Shown piece by piece: positions 24,864 to 33,851 of a stretch of DNA of 64,000 nt; the first letter of the stretch is position 1, and the number at the start of each line of letters is the position of its first letter. The position numbers were made by a program, and so were the translations under genes. The notes beneath the pieces were generated by a model. The model saw nothing but the letters and a program-made list of their open reading frames with translations, searched no databases and was not told the origin of the DNA. Source of the stretch: DATGPD01 sp041398565 (GTDB lineage Bacteria > Planctomycetota > UBA1135 > UBA2386). The stretch lies in the NCBI GenBank assembly GCA_041398565.1, contig JAWKUN010000002.1, forward strand, positions 558,001 through 622,000, given 5' to 3'.

Positions 24864-27080
24864 TCACGCCTCCTCCGCCAGGCGGAGGCGGGCATCGACG
24901 CCGAGGCTCCGCGCGCCGGTGCCGCGCTTGGTCGGCGCGGCGCCGAGGATGAGCGGGTTGACCTCGACCTCGAGGATGCGCGGAAAGTCGAGGACGAGCT
25001 GCTGGATGCGCAGCAGCGCGTCGCACGCCGCGGCCACGTCGGCTGCCGGTGCGCCGCGGAATTCGCCGAGCAGGGCTGCGCCCTTGAGCGAACCGAACAT
25101 CTCGATAGGGTCGTCGGCGTCCATGGGCGCGATACGGAAGGCGAGGTCGCGCACCACTTCCACCAACGTGCCGCCGAGGCCGGCGGCGAACAGGGGGCCG
25201 ACGCGCGGATCGCGGGTCATGCCCAGCAGCACTTCGCGGTGCCCGGGCGCTCGCTCCTGTACGACCAGGGTCAGAGGCGCCATCTTCTTGCCCAGCCGGG
25301 CGATGAGGTCCTGGGCCGCCGCGAACACCTGGTCGCCGTCGCCGAGCCCGGTCGCCACCGCCTGGTGTTCGGTCTTGTGCAGCAGCTTCGGCGACTCGGC
25401 CTTGAGCACGACCGGGAAGCCGAACTCGTGCGCCGCGGCGACCGCGTCGCCAGGGCTGCGCACGCGTCGACACCGGGCGAAGGGGATGCCGTAGGCGCGC
25501 AAGACCCGCTCGACGTCTTGCGGCTCGAGCCAACCGCCGCGCAATCCCCCGAGTACGGCTTGGGCTGCCGTGTGGTCGACCTCGAACTGTGGCCGCGCGC
25601 CGGGCTGGCGGCGCAGGCGCCGCGCCCGTTCCACCACCATGCGCATGGTGCGAGCCGCGTCCTCCGGATAGCGGAACACCGGGATGCCGCTCTCCTTGAG
25701 GTGGGCGAGGGCTTCGTGGCCGCGCTGGCGCCCCATGAGGCAGGCCAGCACGGGCTTGTCGCCGCGCGTCTCGTCGACGATGGCCTCGGCCACGGCGACG
25801 GCGTCGATCATGATCGGGGACACGAACAACACCAGCAGGCCGTCGACCTCCGGGTCACGCACCACCGCGCGCAGCGCCTTGCGGTAGCGGGCGCCGTCGG
25901 CCGAGGCGATCAGGTCGATCGGGTTGAGGATCGACGCCTCGGCCGGAAGGTCGCGGCGCAGGGCTCCGACGGTCGCCTTGCCGAGCTTGGCGATGCGCAG
26001 GCCACAGCTGTCCAGGGCGTCGGTGGCGAGGATGCCCGGGCCGCCGGCGTTGGTGACGATGGCGAAGCGGTCGCCGCTGGGCAGGGGCTGGCGCAAGAGC
26101 GCTGCGGCCAGGGCGAACATCTCGCGGAACGACTCGACGCGCAGGACGCCACACTGCTTGAACAGGGTGTCGACGGCCAGGTCGCCGCCGGCCACCGAGC
26201 CGGTGTGCGAGCCGGCGGCGGCCGCACCGGCCGCGCTGCGTCCGGCCTTCACCGCCAGGATCGGCTTCTTGCGGCTGACACGCCGCGCCGCTTCGACGAA
26301 GTGCAGCGGATCGCCAAGGCTCTCGACGTAGAGCAGGATGATCTTCACCTGCTCGGCGTGCTCCCAGTACTCGATGAGGTCGGCGGCGGTCACGTCGGCG
26401 CGGTTGCCGATGCTGGCGAACATCGACACGCCGAGGCCGGCAGCGGCCGCGTCGGCGAGGATCGCCTCGCCGAGCGCGCCCGACTGGCTCACCATCGCCA
26501 CGTCGCCGGGTGGGGTGCGGGTGGCGGTGAACGAGGCGTCGAGCATGAAGCCGCGCTCGTTGTTGACGATGCCCATGCAGTTGGGCCCGACCACGCGCAT
26601 GCCGTAGCGTTCGGCGATCGCCATCATCGCCTCCTCGCGGGCGGCTCCCTCGGCGCCGGTCTCGCGAAAGCCGGCGGTGATGACCACCAGACCGCCGACT
26701 CCCTTCTCGCCGCAGGCCTCGACGACCGCGGGCACCTCGACCGCCGGCACGCAGATCACCGCCAGGTCGACCGGCCCCGGTACGGCGTCGATCGACGGGT
26801 ACGACAGCATCGACATGACGACGTCGGCGCGGCGGTTCACCGGGTAGACCGGGCCGGTGAAGCCGCCGGCCAGGAGGTTGGCGACCACCTGTCGGCCGAT
26901 GCTACCTTCGCGGCGGCTGGCGCCGACCACGGCGACCGCGCGCGGCCGGAACAAGGCGTCGAGCGCGTGCCGGGCGTCCCTCGGGGCGGTCTCGCTCGGC
27001 GGCACTGCGGCGGGGGACTTGGGCTTCGCCTTGGCCGCCTCGCGCCGGCGCGGCGAGGGTTTGCGCGTGCGTGTCGTCAC
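24864..27080 (-). CDS. fused ADP-forming acyl-/acetyl-CoA synthetase (NDP-forming)
   Basis: The product is 738 aa and fuses alpha and beta subunits. A CoA-binding Rossmann domain begins near residue 45 (AVAVVGASRREGSIG). A succinyl-CoA-ligase-like domain has VSQSGALGEA (about 197-206) and the phospho-His site AGSHTGSVAG (H292). The C-terminal ATP-grasp domain starts near 520 and includes GFPVVLKAESPKLLHKT, the usual family motif, and EVEVNPLIL near the end. The reaction is acyl-CoA + ADP + Pi to acid + CoA + ATP, reversible; substrate (acetyl, other short acyl) unknown. No acetyltransferase (GNAT) domain is attached, so it is not a Pat-type enzyme. GTG 27080 was chosen; a Lys/Arg/Pro-rich leader of 30-40 residues precedes the first domain. 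It lies 71 bp downstream of argF. Confidence 0.88.
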   Translation of the reverse strand: MTTRTRKPSPRRREAAKAKPKSPAAVPPSETAPRDARHALDALFRPRAVAVVGASRREGSIGRQVVANLLAGGFTGPVYPVNRRADVVMSMLSYPSIDAVPGPVDLAVICVPAVEVPAVVEACGEKGVGGLVVITAGFRETGAEGAAREEAMMAIAERYGMRVVGPNCMGIVNNERGFMLDASFTATRTPPGDVAMVSQSGALGEAILADAAAAGLGVSMFASIGNRADVTAADLIEYWEHAEQVKIILLYVESLGDPLHFVEAARRVSRKKPILAVKAGRSAAGAAAAGSHTGSVAGGDLAVDTLFKQCGVLRVESFREMFALAAALLRQPLPSGDRFAIVTNAGGPGILATDALDSCGLRIAKLGKATVGALRRDLPAEASILNPIDLIASADGARYRKALRAVVRDPEVDGLLVLFVSPIMIDAVAVAEAIVDETRGDKPVLACLMGRQRGHEALAHLKESGIPVFRYPEDAARTMRMVVERARRLRRQPGARPQFEVDHTAAQAVLGGLRGGWLEPQDVERVLRAYGIPFARCRRVRSPGDAVAAAHEFGFPVVLKAESPKLLHKTEHQAVATGLGDGDQVFAAAQDLIARLGKKMAPLTLVVQERAPGHREVLLGMTRDPRVGPLFAAGLGGTLVEVVRDLAFRIAPMDADDPIEMFGSLKGAALLGEFRGAPAADVAAACDALLRIQQLVLDFPRILEVEVNPLILGAAPTKRGTGARSLGVDARLRLAEEA

Positions 27081-27151
27081 GCGGCCGAAGCCTAGCGAGG
27101 GATGACCGGACGGCCAAGGTCGCCTCCGACCAGGCTTGCCCGCGCGCGGGG

Positions 27152-28111
27152 CTACTTCTTCTTGCCCATGAGCAGGACCAGGATCGCCTTCTGCACGTGC
27201 AGGCGGTTCTCGGCCTGATCGAAGACGATGCTCTGCGCACCGTCGAGCACTCCCGGTGTCACTTCCCAGCCGCGGTGTGCCGGCAGGCAGTGCATGAACA
27301 GCGCACCCGGCTTCGCCTTCGCCATCAGTGCTTCGTTCACCTGGTAGGCGCCGAAGATGGCGTTGCGCTCCTCGATCTCGCCGTCCTGATGCATGCTCGC
27401 CCACACGTCCGTGTACACGGCGTCGGCGTGCTCGACGTCCTCGCCGGGTTCGTTGACCACTTCGATCGAGCCCCCGCTCTCACGGGCGAACGAGCGTGCC
27501 TGATCGACGACCGCCGTGTGTGGCTCGTAGTTCTCCGGGGCGCAGACGATGACGTTGCAGCCGAGCTTGGCGCCGCAGTCGATGAGGGAGGCGCAGGTGT
27601 TGTTGCCGTCGCCGATGTAGTAGAGGGTGCGGCCTCGCACCGAGCCCCACTTCTCGCGCAGGGTGAAGAAGTCGGTGAGCGCCTGACAGGGGTGCAACGA
27701 GTCGGTGAGGCCGTTGATCACCGGGACGCTGGCGTGCTTGGCCAGCTCCTCGACCACCTTGTGCCGGAACGTCCGCGCGACGATGCCGTGCACCCAACGG
27801 TCGAGGTTGCGCGCCATGTCGGCGATCGACTCTCGGCTGCCCAACCGCGCGTGCCGGTGCTCGTAGAAGACGGCGCTGCCGCCGAGGTCCTGCATGCCGA
27901 CGTCGAAGGTGAAGCGCGTGCGCAAGCTCTCCTTCTCGAACAGCATGCCCAGCTTCTTGTGCTTGAGCAGGTCGGTGTAGACCTCGCGCCCTGCCTTGAG
28001 GACGGCGCTGGCGTTGAAGATGGTGTCGACGTCGCCCGGTGCCAGGTGGGCGACGGACAGCAGATCCTTGTGCGGGAGGGTCCCGAAGTCGGTGACGGTG
28101 GAAGGTGACAT
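27152..28111 (-). CDS. argF: ornithine carbamoyltransferase
   Basis: The product is 319 aa and catalyses ornithine + carbamoyl phosphate to citrulline in arginine synthesis. The carbamoyl-phosphate motif is SLRTR (62-66); HPCQ is at 140-143, the ornithine loop DVWASM at 235-240, and HCLPAHRG at 274-281. The HCLPAHRG motif and the DVWASM loop mark it as ornithine rather than N-acetylornithine carbamoyltransferase. The phosphate-loop context reads FEKESLRTR, with Glu where most enzymes have Pro. It is the last gene of the arg operon, starting 15 bp after the argD stop, and is presumably controlled by ArgR through the boxes at 31588-31620. Confidence 0.95.
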   Translation of the reverse strand: MSPSTVTDFGTLPHKDLLSVAHLAPGDVDTIFNASAVLKAGREVYTDLLKHKKLGMLFEKESLRTRFTFDVGMQDLGGSAVFYEHRHARLGSRESIADMARNLDRWVHGIVARTFRHKVVEELAKHASVPVINGLTDSLHPCQALTDFFTLREKWGSVRGRTLYYIGDGNNTCASLIDCGAKLGCNVIVCAPENYEPHTAVVDQARSFARESGGSIEVVNEPGEDVEHADAVYTDVWASMHQDGEIEERNAIFGAYQVNEALMAKAKPGALFMHCLPAHRGWEVTPGVLDGAQSIVFDQAENRLHVQKAILVLLMGKKK

Positions 28112-28126
28112 CGGTGTGTCCGTCGT

Positions 28127-29290
28127 TCAGTTCGAGGTGGCGAGGCCACGGTCCAACAGTTCGAGCCCGCGCTCGATCTCGCGGGCGGTGATGACGTAGG
28201 GCGGTACGATACGGATGACGTCGCCCGCGGTGAGGCTGGTGAGCAGGCCCAGTCGGTGCAGTTCCTGGTGCACGTCGGCAGCGCCACGTTCGAGGCGCAG
28301 GCCGAGCATGAGACCGCGGCCGCGTACCTCGCGGATCGCCGCATGACGTGCCTGCAGCGCGCACAGGCCGTCGCGGAGCTGACGCCCGCGCGCCTGCACG
28401 TCGTCGAGCAGACCGTCGCGCAGGGCGTCGAGCAGTACCAGTGCGGCGCGGCACACGAGCGGTCCGCCGGCGAAGGTCGAGCCGTGGTCGCCAGGCTGCA
28501 GCACCTCGGCGAATTCCTTGCGCACCGTCATCATGCCCATCGGCAGTCCCCCGGCGATCGGTTTGGCGAGGGTGACGACGTCGGGCTGCACGTCGTGCCA
28601 TTGGCTGGCCAGGAACCGGCCGGTGCGTCCGGTGCCGCACTGGATCTCGTCGTGCACGAGGACGGTGCCGGTCTCGTCGCACAGCTGCCGTGCGGCCTGC
28701 ATGAACTCGGCGCTCAGCTCGCGGACGCCGCCCTCACCCTGGATCGGCTCGCACAGGAACGCCGCCGGCTCGGTCTCACGCAGCGCGCGCGCCAGCGCGT
28801 CGACGTCGTCCTGCGGCACGAAGGTGACCGGAAACAGCGGCCCGAACGGCTTGCGGTACTTCTCGGCGTGCGTGCAGGACAGCGCGCCCATGCTGCGGCC
28901 GTGGAACGCCGCGTGCAACGCCACGAAGGCGACGCGGTGACCCTTGCCGCGGTCCTTCTGCACCTTGCGCGCCAGCTTCAGCGCCGCCTCGTTGGCCTCG
29001 GTGCCGCTGTTGGTGAAGAACGACGCCTCGAGTCCGGTCGCCTCCGCGACCCGCGTCGCCACCGCTTCCGTGTACGGGTGGCGCAGGAGGTTGCTGAGGT
29101 GGACCACGCGTTCGACCTGGTCGCTCACCGCCTCGATGAGCGGCGGATAGGCGTGGCCCAGAGCCGACACGGCGATTCCGGCCAGGAAGTCGATGTGCTC
29201 CTTGCCATCGCGGTCGACGAGGGTGGCGCCGCGGCCGGAGACGAAGACCTCCGGCGCGCGCTTGTAGGTGTGGATGACGTGTTCGTCCAT
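28127..29290 (-). CDS. argD: acetylornithine aminotransferase
   Basis: The product is 387 aa, a class-III PLP aminotransferase. Visible features are the phosphate-binding NSGTEAN (94-100), AFHGRS (128-133), HDEIQCGTGRTG with D214 against the pyridine nitrogen, and PLP lysine K243 in LAKPIAGGLPMG. It converts N-acetylglutamate semialdehyde to N-acetylornithine. Position between argB and argF, with 20 bp and 15 bp gaps, supports ArgD over other class-III aminotransferases. It may also serve succinyldiaminopimelate as in E. coli; sequence does not tell. Confidence 0.93.
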   Translation of the reverse strand: MDEHVIHTYKRAPEVFVSGRGATLVDRDGKEHIDFLAGIAVSALGHAYPPLIEAVSDQVERVVHLSNLLRHPYTEAVATRVAEATGLEASFFTNSGTEANEAALKLARKVQKDRGKGHRVAFVALHAAFHGRSMGALSCTHAEKYRKPFGPLFPVTFVPQDDVDALARALRETEPAAFLCEPIQGEGGVRELSAEFMQAARQLCDETGTVLVHDEIQCGTGRTGRFLASQWHDVQPDVVTLAKPIAGGLPMGMMTVRKEFAEVLQPGDHGSTFAGGPLVCRAALVLLDALRDGLLDDVQARGRQLRDGLCALQARHAAIREVRGRGLMLGLRLERGAADVHQELHRLGLLTSLTAGDVIRIVPPYVITAREIERGLELLDRGLATSN

Positions 29291-29310
29291 GGCAACCCCG
29301 GGGGACCGGA

Positions 29311-30114
29311 TCAGTCGTGCAGGAAGGTCGTGCCGCGTTCGGGCTCGAGTGCGCGCAGGATGGCGTCGTCGCCGTGCGCAACGGCGATCTTGACAGTGGT
29401 GTGGGGGGGGCAGGCGGTGCGCGCGTGCAGCGCTGCCTCGACCTTGGGGATCATGCCGCCGGACACCACGCCCGTGCGCCGCAAATCAGCGCACTGCGCC
29501 GGCGTGAGGCACGGCAAGGTGTGGCCATGGCCGTCCCTCACTCCGGGCACGTCGCTGAGGAACAGCAGGGCGTCGACCGCGAACGCCGCCGCCAGTGGCC
29601 CGGCGGCCTGGTCGGCGTTGACGTTGTAGAAGTGGTCGCTCGGCGCATCTTCGCCGGGCGCGAGGGGGGCCACGGTGGCCAGCACCGGCGTGTAGCCGGC
29701 GCCGACAAGGGTCGCCACCAAGTGCGGTTCGACGCGCGCCACTTCACCGACGTAGCCGAGGTCGACGCCGCCGCGCTGATAGCGGCGCGCGGTGAAGGTG
29801 TGGCCGTCGGCGCCACTGAGGCCGACGGCAGGCACACCGGCCGCTTGCAGCGCGGCGGTGACCTCGCGGTTGACTTGGCCGCCGAGGGTCATCAGTACGA
29901 CGTCGGCCGTTTCGGCGTCGGTGACACGCAGGCCGTCGACGTAGCGATCGACCAGCCCGAGCCGCTTGCCGAGGCTGCGGATCTGGTTGCCGCCGCCGTG
30001 CACCAGGACGACGGTGTGTCCCGCGGCGCGCGCCTTGACCACGCTCTCGGCCAGCGCCGTCCGTCCGGGCAGGGTTTCGATGCTGGCGCCCCCGACCTTG
30101 ACCAGGAGCTTCAT
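29311..30114 (-). CDS. argB: acetylglutamate kinase
   Basis: The product is 267 aa, an amino-acid kinase fold protein. It shows LLVKVGGAS at the N-terminus, VLVHGGGNQI (phosphate/substrate loop), GLRVTDAET (the acetylglutamate-binding region), YNVNADQAA and LFLSDVPGV. It phosphorylates N-acetylglutamate, the second step of arginine synthesis. ATG 30114 overlaps the argC stop codon by 4 bases (ATGA), so translation is coupled. The sequence also resembles the LysZ branch of the family, but no LysW carrier gene is nearby and the arg context fits ArgB. Confidence 0.93.
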   Translation of the reverse strand: MKLLVKVGGASIETLPGRTALAESVVKARAAGHTVVLVHGGGNQIRSLGKRLGLVDRYVDGLRVTDAETADVVLMTLGGQVNREVTAALQAAGVPAVGLSGADGHTFTARRYQRGGVDLGYVGEVARVEPHLVATLVGAGYTPVLATVAPLAPGEDAPSDHFYNVNADQAAGPLAAAFAVDALLFLSDVPGVRDGHGHTLPCLTPAQCADLRRTGVVSGGMIPKVEAALHARTACPPHTTVKIAVAHGDDAILRALEPERGTTFLHD

Positions 30115-31100
30115 GCCTGCAAGCCCGAGGTCTCGGCCAGGCCGAGCATGAGGTTCATGTTCTGCAGCGCTTGGCCCGAGGCGCCCTTCACCAGGTTGTC
30201 GATCGCCGCCACCACGACGACGTGGCCGCCGGCGTCCGCCACGGCGATGTCGCAGCGGTTGGTGAGCTGCACGCGGTTGAGCTCGGGCAGGCCGCGAGGG
30301 TAGACGCAAACGAAGGGCTCGCCGGCGTAGGCGTCGTGCAGGCAGGTGCGAACCGCGGCGGCGCCGGTGCCGGGCGGCAGGTAGATCGTGGTGAGGATGC
30401 CGCGGAACACCGGTAGGAGATGTGGGACGAAGGTGATGCGCGAGGTGCCTGCCTCTTGCCAGATCTCGGGGGTGTGGCGGTGGGTGCCTACGGCGTAGGC
30501 GCAGAAGTTCTCGTGCACCGCACCGAAGTGGGTGCGCGGCGAAGGGTTCTTGCCGGCGCCCGACGTGCCGCTCTTGGCGTCGGCGACGATCGGTGTGTCG
30601 GCGTCGAGCAGGCCCGCACGCAGCAGCGGCAGGAGCGGCAGGAGGATCGAGGTGGGATAGCAGCCGGGGTTGGCGACGAGACGCGCGCCGGCGACCCTGG
30701 CGCGCGCGTGTTCGGTGAGTCCGTACACGGCCTCGGCGACCAGCCCTGGCTGAGGGTGCGGGTGGCCGTAGGTGCGCGCGTAGGTGTCGAGGTCGCGCAG
30801 CCGGAAGTCCGCGGAGAGATCGACGACGCGGCTGCCGAGGTCGAGGATCTTGGCGGCGAGGTCGGCCGACGCGCCGTGCGGGGTGCACAGGAACACGCCG
30901 TCGGTGCCGCGCAACCGCCCGAAGTCGAGCGGCTCGATGGGCTGGTCGACGGGCAGCTCCGGCGCCTCGGGCGCCTGCCCTTCTCGGCCGCCCATCACGT
31001 GGCGGAGTTCGATCCCGTGGTGGTGGGCCAGCAGGCGCACGAGTTCGCGGCCGGTGTATCCAGATGCGCCGACGATGGCGACCGAGGGCTTGGCGCTCAT
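30111..31100 (-). CDS. argC: N-acetyl-gamma-glutamyl-phosphate reductase
   Basis: The product is 329 aa. The NADP-binding motif VGASGYTGREL is at the N-terminus, the catalytic Cys is in VANPGCYPTS, and the family motif SGTSGAGKNP follows, with His residues in HTPEIWQE and VPHLLPVFRG. It reduces N-acetylglutamyl phosphate to the semialdehyde. The start, ATG 31100, overlaps the argR stop by 4 bases and the end overlaps argB by 4, so the first three cistrons are tightly coupled. Confidence 0.95.
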   Translation of the reverse strand: MSAKPSVAIVGASGYTGRELVRLLAHHHGIELRHVMGGREGQAPEAPELPVDQPIEPLDFGRLRGTDGVFLCTPHGASADLAAKILDLGSRVVDLSADFRLRDLDTYARTYGHPHPQPGLVAEAVYGLTEHARARVAGARLVANPGCYPTSILLPLLPLLRAGLLDADTPIVADAKSGTSGAGKNPSPRTHFGAVHENFCAYAVGTHRHTPEIWQEAGTSRITFVPHLLPVFRGILTTIYLPPGTGAAAVRTCLHDAYAGEPFVCVYPRGLPELNRVQLTNRCDIAVADAGGHVVVVAAIDNLVKGASGQALQNMNLMLGLAETSGLQA

Positions 31101-31591
31101 CGAGGCGCTCCGCCCTGCAACTCGAGCAGGCGTTTGCGAACGCGACGTGCGGCCGCGGCGTCCTTGGCGACCAGCAGGATGGTGTCGTCGCCGCCCAGCG
31201 TGCCCAGGACGTCGGGCAGATCGGCGCGGTCGATGGCGATCGCCAACGGCTGGGCTCCGCCGACCGGGGTCTTGAGCACGACTTGGTTCTGTGCCGCTTC
31301 CGCCGTGCGCATCCACTCGCGAAGCGCGTGCACGAGCGCGATGGCGGTACCGCTGTCGGGATCGGCCGCGGAGCCGGGCGGCGCCGCAGCGGGCAGCGAG
31401 TAGCCGCCGGGGCCCTTGACCAGGCCCATGTCGCGCAGATCACGCGAGAGGGTGGCTTGGTTGACGTCGATGCCGGCGCCGGCGAGCAGCGTGCGCAGTT
31501 CTTCTTGGTTGCGCACGGCGCGCCGCTGAACCAGCGCCAAGATGGCGTGGCGGCGACGCTCGCGCGGGCTGGTCGGGTCGGCGGCAGGCAT
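31097..31591 (-). CDS. argR: arginine repressor ArgR
   Basis: The product is 164 aa, a normal length. The N-terminal winged-helix DNA-binding domain carries TLSRDLRDMGLVK, the family's recognition-helix pattern (compare VSRDIKELHLVK in Bacillus AhrC). The C-terminal domain with VVLKTPVGGAQPLA and LGGDDTILLV matches the hexamerising, arginine-binding ArgR_C region, including the GDD loop. ATG 31591 fits the family's N-terminus; ATG 31612 in the same frame is an alternative. Both candidate starts lie inside the two palindromes at 31588-31620, so ArgR very likely represses its own operon. As first gene of argRCBDF it sets the level of the pathway. Confidence 0.93.
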   Translation of the reverse strand: MPAADPTSPRERRRHAILALVQRRAVRNQEELRTLLAGAGIDVNQATLSRDLRDMGLVKGPGGYSLPAAAPPGSAADPDSGTAIALVHALREWMRTAEAAQNQVVLKTPVGGAQPLAIAIDRADLPDVLGTLGGDDTILLVAKDAAAARRVRKRLLELQGGAPR

Positions 31592-31620
31592 AGTTATGCT
31601 GGATTGAAGCATAAAAATGC
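31588..31620 (-). promoter_or_regulatory. tandem ARG boxes (predicted ArgR operator)
   Basis: Two 12-bp palindromes of form GCAT-N4-ATGC lie at 31588-31599 and 31609-31620, separated by 9 bp, so their centres are 21 bp apart. Known ArgR operators consist of two 18-bp ARG boxes (core TGAAT-N4-ATTCA) with 3-bp spacing, the same 21-bp phase. Here the half-site reads GCAT instead of GAAT. The pair sits in one of the few AT-rich patches of the region, over the argR start codons. Role inferred from family knowledge and position. Confidence 0.75.
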
Positions 31621-31715
31621 ACCGACGCCGGGGCCTGTCAAGGCTGCAGCCGGAGAAAGTCACGCCCCGTAGAATCCCCTAGCGAAGTAACAAGGTGGAG
31701 CCAGGCTCCACTCTG

Positions 31716-32843
31716 TTAGTCGATGCGTGCGTCGCGGGAGAGGCGCTTGCGGATCTTGTCGACGCGCTCGGTCTGGCCGCGCGACGCGAAGCGCTCGTAG
31801 AAGCCCTCGCGCCGGAAGTCGGGGATCAGGTTGCTCCACACCGAGAAGCGCTTTTCGAGCTCCTTCTGCAGCTCGGGGCCGGGGCTCAGTTCGGCGTTGA
31901 CCTTGGCGGCTGCGTCACCGGCGACGCGTACCAGCGCCTCGACTGTCACGTCGCGCGTCACCATGTAGCGTCTATTGTCGCCCCAAGCTTCGCCGAAGGC
32001 GCTGCGAGCCGCCTTGAACACGTCGCGCAGGAAACCGTAGCCGCGGGCCGCGTTCCAGCCGCGTCCGTCGCGGAAGCGGTGGCGTGCGTCGGCGCGTTTG
32101 ATGACGCGGTAGACCTCGCCGAACATCTGCGCCTGGTTGATCCACATGTCCTGCTGGCTGCGGGTGCCGAGCATGTTGATGTGGTACTGCAGCGGCGAGT
32201 CGTCTTCCTGGTACAGCTGCCGCACCAGCCTGGCGGCGAACCGCTTCTCGGCATCGGTACCCCACTCGATCTTCTCGTAGAGGTCGACCAGGTGCGACTT
32301 GTTGATGCGTGTGTGCGAGCTGTTGATCACCACGAACATCTCGGTGGCGAAGTCGCTGGTCTTGCCGTCGAAGATGACGCACGGCACCTCGATGCGCTGG
32401 TCGGCGTCGGGCTCCTGCAGGTAGAAGTTCAGCCCTGCCAGGCGGTGTTGGCCGTCGATGATGAGGAAGGGATGCTTCGGTTCGACCAGGTCGCCGACCC
32501 GCTGGTAGTTGCCGAGCGGGTTGAACTCGAGCTGCTCGCTGGTGAAGAGCAGGACGGCCCCGGGGATCACCGGCTGCCGCGTCTCGTTGCGGTAGAAGTC
32601 GCGAATCTGCCGCACCTTCCTGCGGATGAGTTCACGCTGGAACGACTTGGCGTTGCCTTCGATCGCCTGCACGAAGCGCTCGACGTCGTCGGTGGGATCC
32701 TTGCGCTTGGTGTCGCCGCCGATCGACTCACCGCGTTCGCCGTAGAAGCGGGTGACGAAGTGGACCTTGCGCAGCAGGTCCTCGGCCGGATAGCTGACGA
32801 AGTAGAACTCGGACTCCTTCTGGCGCATCCGCAGGGCGAGCAC
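31716..32843 (-). CDS. DGQHR-domain protein (DndB-like family)
   Basis: The product is 375 aa. The hallmark FLIIDGQHRLAGLNFYL is present (DGQHR at 130-134), followed by FATEMFVVINSSHTRINKSHL, typical of this family. It is related to ParB/sulfiredoxin-like folds. The best-known relatives, DndB and DpdB, act in DNA modification islands, but no dnd, dpd or restriction genes are present here. The GTG at 32843 was chosen because GAGAGG lies 5 bases before it; an internal ATG six codons later is the alternative. The sequence has few membrane or secretion features, so it is cytosolic. The gene is transcribed toward the arg operon, ending about 125 bp before argR. Role unknown. Confidence 0.82.
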   Translation of the reverse strand: MLALRMRQKESEFYFVSYPAEDLLRKVHFVTRFYGERGESIGGDTKRKDPTDDVERFVQAIEGNAKSFQRELIRRKVRQIRDFYRNETRQPVIPGAVLLFTSEQLEFNPLGNYQRVGDLVEPKHPFLIIDGQHRLAGLNFYLQEPDADQRIEVPCVIFDGKTSDFATEMFVVINSSHTRINKSHLVDLYEKIEWGTDAEKRFAARLVRQLYQEDDSPLQYHINMLGTRSQQDMWINQAQMFGEVYRVIKRADARHRFRDGRGWNAARGYGFLRDVFKAARSAFGEAWGDNRRYMVTRDVTVEALVRVAGDAAAKVNAELSPGPELQKELEKRFSVWSNLIPDFRREGFYERFASRGQTERVDKIRKRLSRDARID

Positions 32844-33013
32844 GGGATCCTCTCGGAAGGTCGGGTGGGGATTTGCGGTCGAACGTCCGCGCAGCTTAGC
32901 GGCTGCGGGCCGGCCGTCCGAACGGGATCCCCGGAACTCGGCTCGCGGAACCCGGCCCCAACGAGGGGGATAGGAAGGGGCCCAGGCGTCGAAGCCCCCG
33001 CCTCGTCGCTGGT

Positions 33014-33736
33014 TCAGTCGCGCCGCGACAGCAGGCTGAGCAGGTGCTGGAACAAGATCACCACGTCCGTGAACAGCACGCAGGCGGCACTCACGTGGGC
33101 GGTGGTCGGGTAGCGGCGCAGGATGGCGTCGGTGTCGTAGAGGATGTAGCCGACGAACAGGACCACTCCGGCGACCGAGTACCAGATGCCGAACGAGAAG
33201 CCGAACAGCCAGCCAGCCAGCCCGATGCCGACGAGCGACCACAGGCCGATCGACAGGGCGCCGCCGAGGAACGAGAAGCTGCGGCCGCTGAAGAAGACGT
33301 AGGCAGTCAGACCGGAGAAGATCAGGCCGGTCAGCAGCGCGGCCTGATTGATCGCCGTCACTCCGGACGGGCCCTTGGCCAGCACGAAGTAGATCAGCGG
33401 CGCCATCAGCAGGCCCAGCAGGAATGCGAAGGCGAACAGGAGGACGACGTTGATCGGCCGCCGCTCGGCGAACGCGTGCACCAGCCAGCCGCCGCCCAGG
33501 AACAGGCCCAAGTAGAGGAAGCCACCGAAGCGCGAGCCGTACACCGCGCGCCCGAGGCTCGTCGCCAGATCGCGCACCGGCTCGACGTTGCCCGCGGCCC
33601 ACAGGGTGCCGGCGAAGGTCAACACGGCGGCCAGCAGCAGCCCGTAGGTGCGACGCAGGAAGGCGGCGCGTTCCTCGGCGGTGGCCAGCGCGGCCGGCGT
33701 CATCGATGCGTGGGCGTAGGGATTGACGTCGTTCAT
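33014..33736 (-). CDS. Bax inhibitor-1/YccA family membrane protein
   Basis: The product is 240 aa with about seven hydrophobic helices. Family features are the N-terminal segment FLRRTYGLLLAAVLTFAGT, the central MAPLIYFVL, and the C-terminal GYILYDTDAIL followed by a final helix (ILFQHLLSLL). The YDTDAI acidic motif corresponds to the pH-sensing Asp pair of bacterial BI-1 proteins such as BsYetJ, a calcium leak channel. In bacteria the family is linked to calcium leak (YetJ) or FtsH modulation (YccA); which applies here is unknown. It stands alone on the minus strand. Confidence 0.9.
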   Translation of the reverse strand: MNDVNPYAHASMTPAALATAEERAAFLRRTYGLLLAAVLTFAGTLWAAGNVEPVRDLATSLGRAVYGSRFGGFLYLGLFLGGGWLVHAFAERRPINVVLLFAFAFLLGLLMAPLIYFVLAKGPSGVTAINQAALLTGLIFSGLTAYVFFSGRSFSFLGGALSIGLWSLVGIGLAGWLFGFSFGIWYSVAGVVLFVGYILYDTDAILRRYPTTAHVSAACVLFTDVVILFQHLLSLLSRRD

Positions 33737-33851
33737 GGGTGTTCCTTCGATCGGCGATGGCCGGGTCGTGTCCTGCGGAAATGCGGAGCGTAGCGCCAGA
33801 CGTGACGGATCTGCTGCCCTTCGGCCAACCGGGCGACCATCGACCTGGGCG

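Noticed and set aside
27152..28111. N-acetylornithine carbamoyltransferase instead of ArgF
   Set aside because: HCLPAHRG and DVWASM match ornithine carbamoyltransferase. The acetylornithine enzymes differ at these sites.
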